Shown in pieces: positions 1-9,357 of a stretch of DNA of 28,000 nt. Location: positions 2,038,237 to 2,066,236 of the forward strand of contig CM030932.1 in the NCBI GenBank assembly GCA_018136815.1, read 5' to 3'. Position 1 is the first letter of the stretch; each line of letters begins with the position of its first letter. The notes under the pieces are model-generated. The model saw only the letters and a program-made list of their open reading frames with translations, did not search any database and was not told the origin of the DNA. A program made the translations under genes and the position numbers. Origin of the DNA: Isochrysis galbana. Lineage: Eukaryota; Haptophyta; Isochrysidales; Isochrysidaceae.

Positions 1-16
1 AGACCAAAATAACACA

Positions 17-36
17 TGGTCGATTACGATCGACCA
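17..36. repeat. Perfect hairpin upstream of the glycosidase
   Basis: An 8-base stem TGGTCGAT pairs perfectly with ATCGACCA across a TACG loop. It lies about 200 bp upstream of the glycosidase start, and a TATA-like run (TTTATTTATATCC) follows at about 62-74. Promoter function is only inferred from position. Confidence 0.35.
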
Positions 37-238
37 CATACTGAAGGCGACTCGCCTCACACTTTATTTATATCCATCACCGTTTACGCAAATATCTCAA
101 GAGGGAAGATTAGAGAGTGAAGAAACACACCGGAGTGCAGATTGCTGAGTGCGGAGGAGGAGAGGGCGGGGGGGGGGGAGGGAGAGAAGGGGGGGGCGAG
201 GGGGGAGGAGGAGGAGTCCGTCCGTCGTCGTCGTCGTG

Positions 239-2422
239 ATGCTGCGTGCGCTGGCGTGGCGCAGCCTGGGCGAGGACGGCGACACGCTGGTCGAAATGTC
301 TCGTGCGGGCGCGGGCCCACCCCGAGCGCGCCGCATACTCACCGAGGACACCTGCCGCTCGCGCTTCAAGACGCTCGTCATCTCTCTCACTGTGGTCGGC
401 TTCGCGTTCGCTTACATGCTCTGGCTGGCGCTTCGGCCTCTTCTTACCCCTGGAGGCTCAGACTGCACGGTCCACGGTGTGTGCGAGGTGTGGGTGTGGG
501 TGCCGGCGGAACTGCTTCGGCCAAACCCTTTCGTCCTCGACCTCAATGTCAGCTTCCACTGGTCGGGAGAGGAGGAGCTCTGGTGGCAACGCTGGAGAAG
601 GAGACTCGACGAGCATGAGGCCGGCCGCACCGAAAGCATCACGACTCGCGCCTTCTACGACGGGAACGGCGCAATGCTCGCACGCTTCTGCCCGAGTCAC
701 TCGGGTACCTGGTACTGGTCCGCCGGCTTGCCAACCTTGGGGCTGACCCGCTCAGGCAGTGTGCGGGTGCGCACGGCGCCATCACGGTCCTCCAAGGGAC
801 AAGTTCGCGCGTCGGGACGCGGGTTCGCTTACGACCAGGACGGTACGCCTCACGTGTCGGTGGGCACCACTGCGTACGCTTGGATCCATCAGAACTGGTC
901 TCTACGGCAGCAGACCCTTCAGACCCTCGCGCGCTCGCCTTTCAACAAGCTACGGATGACCATTTTCCCAAAATGGTACACGTACAACCACAAGGAGCCG
1001 GAGAGCGGACTGTACCCGTACGAAGGCAGCCCGCCCGACGCGTGGGATTTCACACGATTCAACCCGGCTTTCTGGCGCAGCCTCGAGGAGTCGGTGAGCA
1101 TGAATTGACCCCCACACGCTACCACGGCCTGCTCCAACCCTCACATGTGCCCTTGCAAACAGGTGCGGGGACTTCGCGACATTGGTGTCATAGCAGATAT
1201 TATTCTCTTCCACCCGTACGACTACGGGCACTGGGGCTTCGATTGCATGGGAGGCCGCAATCAAAGTACGTATGACCTCGCAAACGACGTGACCTACCTG
1301 CGCTATGCTGTGGCACGGCTTTCCTCTTTCTCAAATGTGTGGTGGTCTTTGGCAAACGAATGGGACTTGATAGCATGCAAGGCTGAAGGGTTGCCCGAAG
1401 GTGTGAGCTGGGATGATTTGAAGGTGAGCGGCATGTGTACCACCGACTCTTGTACGCTCTCCGTATGGAATTCGCTGCTGAACGGGCTGATGGAACCGGG
1501 TGAAGATGCCAGGTCTTGTGGAGATGAAATCACTTCACTTATGACTAAGGGCTACTCAGAGCTTGATGCGTGCCGCACAGTGGCCGACGCGCACGATGGC
1601 TGTTACCCTTGTCACCCCTCCTTTCTGGACGACCGAAACAATGGCCCTTGGCCACCAGTGGTGGCATCCTCACCAGTGTGGGACGCGTTGGCAGCTGTCT
1701 TGACAGCCGAGGATCCATACGGACGCGAGGCTTCGATACATCATGCTCGCGCCTTGTATAATCACTCTCGCGAGTGGGTGACACATGTGAGCCTTCAGGG
1801 TTTGGAGCACCTCACGGCCCGATTTATTGCAGGCCGCCGCTTTGGCGTCAAACCCGTGATATGGGATGAGGTGCAGTATGAGGGCGACCTACCACGGCCA
1901 TGGGCACAGCTATCGGGACCGGAGATGACGGACCGATTTTGGTGGGGGACAACACTCGGCGCTTACGTTGGTCACAGCGAAGCTCTACTACAACCTGGCT
2001 ACGTTGACGATGATCAATTGCTTTGGTGGTCGAAGGGCGGAAAGCTGCATGGAAGATCCGTGAGCCGAATCCAATGGTTCGCAGAATGGGCCTCGTCCAA
2101 CACCCACCCTCCTTTAGACTCCCTCGAGCCCATGGTCGCGAGGCCGCTCTGCGGATGTGATGGGACGGCACTCGTCGCGCCGGGCGAGTACGCTTTGTGG
2201 CGCCTTGAGCGTGCAGCGTCTGAACGCTCTGGTTGGTGCAATGTGTCGCTTCCGGGCTTGCCACGGGACGCCACGCTTGTAGCGGAAGCCATCGATTGGT
2301 GGACCAACACAAGGTTGCCAATCGCCCTCCAAGGGCCCAACAATGACACTGTGCCCGTGTGGGTTGGCGGGAAGGCTGAGCGCAACCCTCGTGTTATCGA
2401 GCTCAAGCGTCTTATCGCCTAG
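239..2422 (+). CDS. Membrane-anchored DUF5060-type glycoside hydrolase, two exons
   Basis: Exons 239-1093 and 1163-2422 join through a phase-0 GT-AG intron of 69 bp, giving 704 residues. The ATG at 239 is preferred over in-frame codons in the low-complexity arginine stretch upstream. Residues 45-65 form one hydrophobic segment behind a basic N-terminus, a type II anchor, so the enzyme probably faces the Golgi lumen or outside. Residues about 75-165 match the N-terminal beta domain (DUF5060: NPF, FYDGNG, FCPSHSGTWYW). A TIM-barrel follows with GTTAYAW, SPFNKLRM, FPKWY and ILFHPYD. E351 in the NEWD motif and E521 in WDEVQYEG are the expected acid/base and nucleophile. A cysteine-rich insert occupies residues 377-435, inside the barrel after the first catalytic Glu. 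The sugar substrate cannot be read from sequence; bacterial relatives act on plant or algal polysaccharides. The stop is TAG. Confidence 0.85.
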
Positions 2423-3110
2423 TCGCTCGCATTCGCTCTTTGAGCAGCCGGAAGGGGATGGCCATCCGCTAATGACGGGGTGCTACTATACTTGCTCGGT
2501 CGGGGCGGAAGAGGCGAGATCCAGCCTTGGATTCTAACTTTGCGGTCGATTCTCAGCCACGCATGGCTCCACACTCCCTATCACCGGGACACCAACTTGC
2601 CCCTCTTCTGATCCATTCTCACTTCACGTTCTCTTCTCGCTGTCTCCCCTATCACTTGATCTTGCCTCACACATCCTACCTCTATGCTTTCCCTCGCTTG
2701 CGTCGGCTACTATGTTTGCGTGCTAACGGTAACGGCGAGTGAAGCCCGCCACTAAAGGTATGCGCATCCGGCTCTACGTTCCTTTAGCACTTACACACCT
2801 CTGCCGGGGGTATTTAGTGTTTAGTGTTCTGATGCTTTGGTTTGTGCTTGCTCAAGATTTCGGATCTGAACCTACTTTTATAAGTAGTAGCGGGGTCAAT
2901 GGGGGCCTCGGCGCGCCCCCCTCCGCTCCATTGCAGACACCCCCCGGGTGGGCCTGCACGACCATCCTCAACCCCTGCCTTCTCGCAGCGGCTGAACACT
3001 CAACACAATAGCCCAGACCTTCAGTGGGCGCGCGCGGCGCGCCGAAGTCGCGTTCCGTCGAAACAGGACCATACAAACATTTTATGATTATACGTCTGGA
3101 TTTGCACGTC
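2423..3110. other. Intergenic region downstream of the glycosidase
   Basis: No coding frame with credible composition is visible here. It should hold the 3' UTR of the glycosidase, since a pyrimidine-rich stretch follows the stop. It also holds one copy of a short dispersed motif, GTCGCGTTCCGTC, at about 3044-3070. Confidence 0.4.
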
Positions 3111-3114
3111 GTCA

Positions 3115-3156
3115 ACTAACTTTTTAGTCGGTCGCCATGGAGCGCGCCGTCGCTCC
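3115..3156 (+). repeat. Double stem-loop leader, copy 1
   Basis: Stem ACTAA/TTAGT with loop CTTT (3115-3128) is followed by 8 bases, then ATGGAGCG. GGAGCG at 3139-3144 pairs with CGCTCC at 3151-3156 around a 6-base loop. The same arrangement occurs at 6325, 6581 and 11352. The reading frame starting MERA ends after a few codons here. Confidence 0.55.
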
Positions 3157-3227
3157 GCGCCCAAATATGCAGTAAATATGTGAACCATGCACAAATATGT
3201 GATCGATATGTATTCCGAAAAAATTGA

Positions 3228-3533
3228 CCCAAATATGTAGTTCAATATGTCACATATTTCTACCTAGGCCTACCCGCTGGCATCTTCCAAGGCTCGTTTC
3301 TCGACGGAAACTTCCCTCGCAAGCTGCTACTGCAGATCGACGGAAAGACCGTCCCGGTAAACTATGTCATCCGAGCATGCAAAGAGATCAACATGCCGGA
3401 ATCCATTCACTCCCCTCATAAGCTCATGGTCCACGGCAGCCTACGCGGATGCAAAGGTTGTCTTCGTACGCGCCCCAGCAGCCGTCGCAGCGCTCTGCGA
3501 TCGAAGCCGTACCGTGACCCCTCGTGCCCTTGA
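3228..3533 (+). CDS. Unrecognised open frame or exon remnant
   Basis: Frame 3 is open for about 101 codons from just after a TGA (3225-3227) to TGA 3531-3533. No ATG lies near its start, so it would be an exon or a broken gene. The translation is not low-complexity: it includes LGLPAGIFQGSFLDGNFPRK, then LLLQIDGKTVPVNYVIRACK, then a segment ending GSLRGCKGC. Such composition is unlike the GC-rich junk around it. I recognise no family. The two closely spaced Cys and basic tail hint at a transposon-derived DNA-binding piece, but this is a guess. AT-rich AATATGT repeats lie just upstream (3165-3250). Confidence 0.3.
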   Translation, partial: PKYVVQYVTYFYLGLPAGIFQGSFLDGNFPRKLLLQIDGKTVPVNYVIRACKEINMPESIHSPHKLMVHGSLRGCKGCLRTRPSSRRSALRSKPYRDPSCP

Positions 3534-5215
3534 ACCCCCAGTGCCTTGTGTGTGGTCTCTCGCTAGAAATCACCCACTATAAATAAAATAATCAATGTTA
3601 TATCCTAGCCAACCCCACTAGCTAATTGGACACAACTTTTCCGTCCCGGAATCCCGCCATGCTTGACGAGCCAGGTGTCCGGGTGCTACCGGGGGGAGGG
3701 GGCACCGCCCCCTCCCCTCGATATTTGTCCTCCCCCCAGTGCATGCACCGACCCCGCGCACCCCAGCGCGTCCTCTCCTCGAGTCCACGCTGGGGGGAAA
3801 CCCCTTTCGGGTAAAAGCAACGCGGGGGGGGGGGGGGGGCACTCGTGAGATAGGGGCCCAGAAGCGCTAATCTCCCTCGCTAGTGCGAGTGGCCACGGCG
3901 AGCCGCGGCCCTTCCCTCCTGGCTCTGGCGCCCCCGTCTTCTCTTACCCAAACGGGGCGAGAAGACACGTTACTGCCGGAGGGGAGAGCTGCCGCTCCCC
4001 CTCCCCTCCCTCTTCCCTTTTCCTCCTCTCTTCCCTGCGGCGGGGGCCCATGGCGCGCGCCTGCGGCCCCTCGCTCAGGTCCCCAGATGGCCTGCAGGGC
4101 CTGGGAGCACAGCTCAGGGGGCAGGTGAGGCTGGGGCATGGCCCTGGCCCCTCCTGCCTCTCCCTCGCTGGCGCTCCGCGGCCCTGCGGGTCGACTGGAG
4201 CTGGCTGGGGGGTCCTGAACAGGGGGGCCCAGGGGGAGGAGGGGCTGGTCAGAGGAATGGGCAGGCCACGACGGGCCAGGGCGGGCGAGTCAGGCGGGCC
4301 TGTAGGGAGAGGAATGGGTCAGCAGGGCTGTGTGCTCCTGGCAGGCCATCAGGCGTGCCAGGAGAGTGGGTGGATCCTCCCCCATGGCAGGGGAGGAGTG
4401 GAGAGAGAGGGGGGCTCGTGCCCCCCCATGGGCGAACTAAGTATAAACTTAGTTGTAGAAAGAAATCACCCACTAGATATTGACTCAATCTGTTCCTATG
4501 GACCCAATACCGCCCTCTTCACCGCCAAATCCGCCCTCGCCGCCGCGCGCGGACCCCGTTACCACTGCACCCGTGCCCAAGCCTTCCCAAGTATCTTCAC
4601 CCGCTACCCAAGTCGATAGGCCGCCTACGGACGCGTGGGTTGCCAAGGATGGAGTCTCAGGAGCCTTACCCGGATCCTGGGGTCAGTCCATCTCCACGAA
4701 GGGCGAGAAGAGTATCAGAGTATCCCAGGTGGCGCAGGATACTTGACTACTCGAGACTCGAGTCGCAGTCATTTATTTCTCGAGGACCGCTCACGGCGCG
4801 AGCTGGTAAGGGCCATTCTTCTTGGTTTAGAGATCCCCCCCCCCCCCGGTGCTTTTTCCTGGTGAGTCGGCCGACGTAGGTCGGTTCGCCTTACTCGGTT
4901 TTCCCTCAATTTAGAATTTAAAATACAATTTAACTTGTGGGGGGTTAGAATGTTAGAATGGGAGCTGGGGGTTTGCGAGGGGGGAGATGTGGAGGGGTGC
5001 ATATGTGTATGTATCTGTGGCAGCAACATGCGCCGAGGCGTACGGGTAGGTGCGCTGAGGGTTGTCGTGTTAGTACCGGGCTATTGAGAGTAGTGGTACT
5101 AATGCTCACTTATATTATTATTACATAATTCGTCAGGGATTTATTCGTTTATTTCCTATTTCCGACACCCACATTTTCGGAAGAGGGAGAGGCCGGCTGG
5201 CTCCGCCATCGCGCG
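3534..5215. other. Repeat-rich intergenic stretch, no clear gene
   Basis: It contains a perfect 11-bp inverted repeat (GGGGAGGGGGC / GCCCCCTCCCC, 3693-3717), a G run of about 17 at 3824-3839, a GC-rich minisatellite-like block (3950-4430), and an 8-bp hairpin AACTAAGT/ACTTAGTT at 4435-4454. The 14-mer GAAATCACCCACTA occurs twice, at about 3566 and 4463. A Pro/Ser/Thr-rich frame at about 4498-4746 (ATG GAC CCA start) could be a retrotransposon gag or linker piece; I cannot confirm it. A dispersed repeat occupies 4874-5128. Confidence 0.4.
4874..5128 (+). repeat. Dispersed repeat family A, copy 1
   Basis: About 250 bp align with 20236-20478. Shared blocks include CGTAGGTCGGT, GGGGGTTTGCGAGGGGGGAG, TGTCGTG.TAGTACCGGGC and GAGTAGTGGTACTAA, ending in a TATTATTATTA-type tail. 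A third, shorter inverted copy at 25688-25741 keeps only the 3' end. A shared 3' end with a simple A/T tail and 5' truncation suggests a SINE or LINE tail. Confidence 0.6.
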
Positions 5216-5849
5216 ATGGAGAGCGGGCGCCGCCTCAACGCTGGCCGCAAGGCAACGCGGCCGGCGCAGGAGCCAGTGGTGCCGCTTGGCGCCCTGCAGC
5301 AGTTCCTCGCCGCGATTCGCGCGCGAGATTTCGAGGGGGCAAAGGCCCTCGCTTTCCAAAGTGCGCCAGGCCCCATCGCGGGCCAACGCTGCCTTTTGCG
5401 TGCGGCGCTCGGCTCAACTAGCCCTCTCCATTTGTCGTTCACGCAGTATTGACTGACGAGCCGAACAACGAGACAGTCCTTGCAGCACTACCTACCATCG
5501 ATAAGATGCTCAAATTCCAAGAAGGTGGTCCGGGCTTGCTCCTCGAGGCCATGATCCATCTGCCAAAGGCTAACTGCCCCCTGCTCTCTGTTTCACAGAT
5601 CTTCGAGACGACGAGGAAGAAGAGGACTCGTCCGAGAGCGATGAGGACGAGGATGAGGAAGAGGGCGAGGACGGAGAATCTCAGGGGGGCGAGGCAGAGG
5701 ACGAGGACGACACAGAGGAAGAGGCCGTCGAGGTGCAACCTATGCCTGAAGAGATTGAGCGGGCAAAGGCGGAGAGGTTGCAACAGCTCATGCAGCCTGA
5801 GCGCGACGCAGAGATTCGCACCTCTCTGCACGGACTGATTAGCGAATGA
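5216..5849 (+). CDS. Acidic ERICH2-like protein, three exons
   Basis: Exons 5216-5360, 5447-5524 and 5599-5849 join through two phase-1 GT-AG introns (86 and 74 bp), giving 157 residues. None of the exons makes sense alone. Joined, residues about 22-75 form a helical segment (ALQQFLAAIRARDFEGAKAL, then QILTDEPNNETVLAALP) that resembles the conserved domain of glutamate-rich protein 2 (ERICH2), where a two-helix TPR-like repeat reads as LC..IL..EP.N. A long Asp/Glu/Ser tract follows (about 77-120), then a charged helical C-terminus ending GLISE and TGA. The role of ERICH2 proteins is not established. The gene starts about 90 bp after a family A repeat. The exon structure is inferred from frame, splice signals and family fit. 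Confidence 0.7.
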
Positions 5850-6324
5850 ATGGCATACTTCACTTCGCCTCACAAAGATTGGGCTTCGCTCGCAGTTCTC
5901 CCACTTGTCTGGACTGCTAATTTTGGAGTGACAGCGGATGTTTTATGCCTAGGGTGAAACTGCCGGCATTAATCTTCATCAACTTGTCTCCTACCATCTC
6001 CATTGACCATTTTTAGTATTCGTTTCGTCAACGGTGTGCAGTGAAAATAAACTTCTTATGTTCTAGCTGCACATGCAGTGGGGCACTGTTACGGGTAGGG
6101 GGAGTCTGTCCCCACGCTCGAGAGGGCTGGTTCCCCCCTCCCGCTCGTCGGGGTCCTCCGAAGATCCGTTTCGGCCGACGGCCCACCGCGGCGCCCCTTT
6201 CCCTCCCTTCCAGTATCCTCCGGGGGGGAGCCGCCCCGCAGCCGCGGGGGGCGGATCTCTCACGTTTCTCAGTGCTGCTTCTAGGTTCTAGGTTCCCCCT
6301 CCTTGTTTCTTACCCGTCCCGCAT

Positions 6325-6365
6325 CTATCTCAAAAAAGATAGGGTCATGGAGCGCGCGTCGCTCC
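6325..6365 (+). repeat. Double stem-loop leader, copy 2
   Basis: Stem CTATCT/AGATAG with loop CAAAAA (6325-6342), then GGTC, then ATGGAGCG. GGAGCG (6349-6354) pairs with CGCTCC (6360-6365). The first stem differs completely in sequence from the other copies but keeps pairing. Confidence 0.55.
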
Positions 6366-6580
6366 CCTCTTCCCCTACCGTCTCCCCCGCCGCGCCGGCC
6401 GATCGGGCCGCGACCAACGCCGTGCCACCGAAGCGAGCGCAGCAGCACCCAAGACTGACCAGGTGCGCACGAGCCATCGCGCCACGGTCAAGAAATGCAG
6501 CCCAACGCCCAACCCTTACTAATAATAGATAAGAGTTTTAAAAGCCCCTGATTGACCGCCCTAGGAGTGCCACTCCACAC

Positions 6581-6642
6581 AAACTATTGTTATAGTTTGA
6601 CCTATGGAGCGTGCCGCGACCGCTCCCGAGCCCCAGGCGACC
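6581..6642 (+). repeat. Double stem-loop leader, copy 3 (identical to 11352 copy)
   Basis: AAACTAT/ATAGTTT with loop TGTT (6581-6598), then GACCT, then ATGGAGCG. GGAGCG (6606-6611) pairs with CGCTCC (6621-6626). About 62 bases are identical to 11352-11413, then the copies diverge completely. Both copies start at the same base, so this is a true element boundary. Confidence 0.65.
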
Positions 6643-7426
6643 GGGAAGTCGATGCGCATACGCACGGCGTGCACAGTGATTGCAAGTAATCACATGTGCT
6701 GCGTAAACGAAATATCTCGTATACGGCGACTTTACGTTAATGTGGGCCTTGGAGGAAAAAGTTTCTATGCACATCTCGTATACGGCGATTAGCTTTGTTT
6801 TGTACCACTATTGTTAATAACTAAAAAGAAAACAGATATGTTGAAAAACCACCTGGTCCTCTTTTGACGGAACGCGACTTCAGCCACTCCCTACTCCCTC
6901 GCCCCTCGCCCCAGCCCCAGTCCCCTCCCGGTTCCCTGTCCCCTTGAACCAATTGCAACTCGGCCATCACCCCTCCCTCCACTCGGGAAACCCACCGCCG
7001 CCCGGGCCCCCAATGAGACAAGACTACCACCCCGCATACGTACGGCCCCACCCCCAGGTCCAAGTTGGCGCAGTCCATGGCCGCGTGTGCGGTGAGAATA
7101 TTATAAGGCTTAATTTTAATTTCATTTCTTCTGGCTACTTCTACACACCTAATCACATGACTGAACACACCGACTATCCTCAGGACAACCATAGCGACAA
7201 CGACGAAGCATTGGGGACGAACTTCATAACTGGGTGTGCCAGACATGCCCTGAGGACCCTACAAGAAGAGCCGGTGTGTGTCTGCAGTGGTAGTTGCTCG
7301 CCATTTGGACTGCGTACTAGCGACGGCGAGGGGTGATCAGGCAGTGCGCTGACACACATTGCTTGCAACAAAAGCCAGGTGACCAGCAAGCCGCGATCAA
7401 CATTAGATCAACAAATCCGCCTCACC

Positions 7427-9340
7427 TCACTGCCATAGCGCGGATCGTCGCAAGCGCCTCTTTGGCGAAAGTCGCCGTCCACGACCTTTGTTGTTTGCCC
7501 AAAGCTTTCCCCCATCGCGCACGCAAACCTCGTGATCGTATTCCGCACCAAGTTGGATTTGATTGTACGCAGCATTAAAGCCATGGTGCTTCAAGTTGTG
7601 GACCAAGAGCGAGTTGGGCGACGCCGGCCTATACAGCCCACCCCTCAACGAGGCCGCAGCTCCATCGGGGCGACAAACGAAGTCATGGACCCAGCGGCCT
7701 ATGTTGATGTAGTGGACTGTCTCATTGGCATATGTGAGCCAGTAACCGGTGGCAGTATCCTCATACTTCTGCCACTGATACTCGTCTTTTGTCGGACCTC
7801 GCGCGTCTGCAATCCACTTGCGCACTCCCAAATCCTTCGTGACCCAATGCAGCAACGGGCTTGAGAAGATGTATCCGGCGCCAGTACCGTACGGAAACGG
7901 CGGCACTGCGCCGAATTCGTCGCAAGGTCGAATCCAGTGACTGGAATGTGGTGTTCCCCATGACTGGCCAAAGTTCTTGAGGGCCGCTGATGCATCCCAT
8001 CCAAAGCCGCATCTTTCGCCTCGAGTGCCGGCGAAGGACGCAAGCGGAATAATTGATCCCCAATTAATGGCCGCAGTGAACGAATACCGGTAGCACTGCA
8101 TCGAAAGCAACAGGGGCACTATCTGGCGAAGATTAACCGCAGTGTCATCATCCACTTTGCCCACAAAGGGGATACCTGGCACAGCAGTAGCCGCGTGGTC
8201 GAAGAAGCCGAACTGCTTGAAGGTGGGCATGCTGCGCCCCATTTTCGTGTAATTCGAGTACTTGGTCTTCTTGCGCAGTATCATCCGAGACTCCGCGACG
8301 GGCAGGAACAGGATGTCGCCGTGCTCCCGTGCCTCGTCAATCAGCGCATGTGTCTCCTCGGGAGGGTGGAAGGCGCTAAGCAGGAAGCACACCGTCACAT
8401 TGACACCGACCTCAGGAGACCGTAGCCAGGAGTTTCTCGCAGAGTCCCTGCGTTTTCGGCCCACGGGTCCGTGGATAGACGGTACGCCCAACAGCAGCAG
8501 CGCGCGCTCGTTTAGCAACGAGGAATCTGCTGAACAACGTAGCGGTCGAAGATCACCTGAGGTACTGTCCGTTGAAGGTTCGGCAGGGATAAGTTTCATC
8601 ATTGCAGCCATATTTGGCCGCCAGCCTGGGCGCCCTAGAGCTATCATTGCGGATTCGGCATCCATATTGGAGGCATTGGCCAGCGGATCGACAGTGCCGT
8701 GCGGCGAGCGGGGCGGCGGGAGCAGGGCCGCCCTCACAAAGCTCACGCCAGGGAATGGCGATGGCGTGCGGCCCATAGGCACAGATGGTTGACCGGAGCA
8801 ATTCACCAGTCGTCGTGCCCGTGTGACGGCATCCGTTTGGTCAGTCAAAGGGCCACGGAATATTTCATGGATGGTGTAACGCTTGGAGAGTCCCGCTCGG
8901 AAGCAGACGTGGTACTTTCGTGATGGGCAAAGCGGTAGGTATGCGTCTGGAGTAGAATTCACTCCGATGGGGAAGCGAGGCATCTCGATCGACGGGCGCA
9001 TCCGCCCCCGCAAACGTTTATGCAAGTGGGTGACATTGCCTCGCAAGCGTGAGTACTTGTCCAGAGTAGAGTTCATCCTCATCGGAAAGCCTAAGCGCTC
9101 GTTCCGGTGGCGAAGCTGCCCTCGCAGGTGTTTGCGCTGTTGGGTGACGTTGCCTCGCAGATACCGTCGCTGCCTGGTGATGTTGCCTCGCAGACGTCGA
9201 AACTCTTGGGTGAGATTGAGCCAAGGTGCGGAGGCGGGACCTGTGAGCCAATTCCAAAGCCCGTGATTTCCGTGCGAGTAGATGCCGCTTCGAACTTCCG
9301 CCACGGCGAAGCCAGCAAGGAGTAGCGTGATGAAGAGCAT
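7427..9340 (-). CDS. GT31-like galactosyltransferase, type II Golgi protein
   Basis: An intronless frame of 637 residues from ATG 9340. A hydrophobic N-terminus (MLFITLLLAGFAVAEV) is a signal anchor. A stem region (about 49-135) carries imperfect repeats of LRGN(I/V)T with many N-x-S/T sequons, and FP..NST.D.Y occurs twice. The C-terminal half has beta-1,3-glycosyltransferase (GT31) hallmarks: an R-rich start ending NSWL (297-306), VCFLLSA, EHGDILFLPVAES, the metal-binding DDD at 397-399, PFPYGTGAGYIFS (482-494) and the ED.ATGYW acidic motif (527-534). The enzyme should transfer a hexose or GlcNAc in beta-1,3 linkage to glycoproteins in the Golgi; donor and acceptor cannot be read. The protein is longer than usual, mainly in the stem. 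The bL33 stop lies 17 bp upstream on the same strand. GTGCAG directly before the ATG region could be a splice acceptor for an unseen first exon. Confidence 0.8.
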   Translation of the reverse strand: MLFITLLLAGFAVAEVRSGIYSHGNHGLWNWLTGPASAPWLNLTQEFRRLRGNITRQRRYLRGNVTQQRKHLRGQLRHRNERLGFPMRMNSTLDKYSRLRGNVTHLHKRLRGRMRPSIEMPRFPIGVNSTPDAYLPLCPSRKYHVCFRAGLSKRYTIHEIFRGPLTDQTDAVTRARRLVNCSGQPSVPMGRTPSPFPGVSFVRAALLPPPRSPHGTVDPLANASNMDAESAMIALGRPGWRPNMAAMMKLIPAEPSTDSTSGDLRPLRCSADSSLLNERALLLLGVPSIHGPVGRKRRDSARNSWLRSPEVGVNVTVCFLLSAFHPPEETHALIDEAREHGDILFLPVAESRMILRKKTKYSNYTKMGRSMPTFKQFGFFDHAATAVPGIPFVGKVDDDTAVNLRQIVPLLLSMQCYRYSFTAAINWGSIIPLASFAGTRGERCGFGWDASAALKNFGQSWGTPHSSHWIRPCDEFGAVPPFPYGTGAGYIFSSPLLHWVTKDLGVRKWIADARGPTKDEYQWQKYEDTATGYWLTYANETVHYINIGRWVHDFVCRPDGAAASLRGGLYRPASPNSLLVHNLKHHGFNAAYNQIQLGAEYDHEVCVRDGGKLWANNKGRGRRLSPKRRLRRSALWQ

Positions 9341-9357
9341 GTCCTGCACGAAGATGG

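Larger units (their letters stand above)
5850..7426. other. Repeat cluster between ERICH2-like and glycosyltransferase genes
   Basis: It contains two double stem-loop leaders (6325-6365, 6581-6626), a TGTTACGGGTAGGGGG block at 6087-6102 that recurs at 26455-26470 after a copia tail, a 16-bp direct repeat (6714-6729 and 6773-6788), and an inverted copy of the GTCGCGTTCCGTC motif (6855-6882). A short frame starting MERAS at 6347 runs about 61 codons with Pro/Ala-rich composition. The open frame at 6944-7336 has no recognisable domain and I do not call it a gene. Confidence 0.4.

Noticed and set aside
8262-8792. 176-codon plus-strand frame inside the glycosyltransferase
   Set aside because: Antisense shadow of a gene with clear GT31 motifs.
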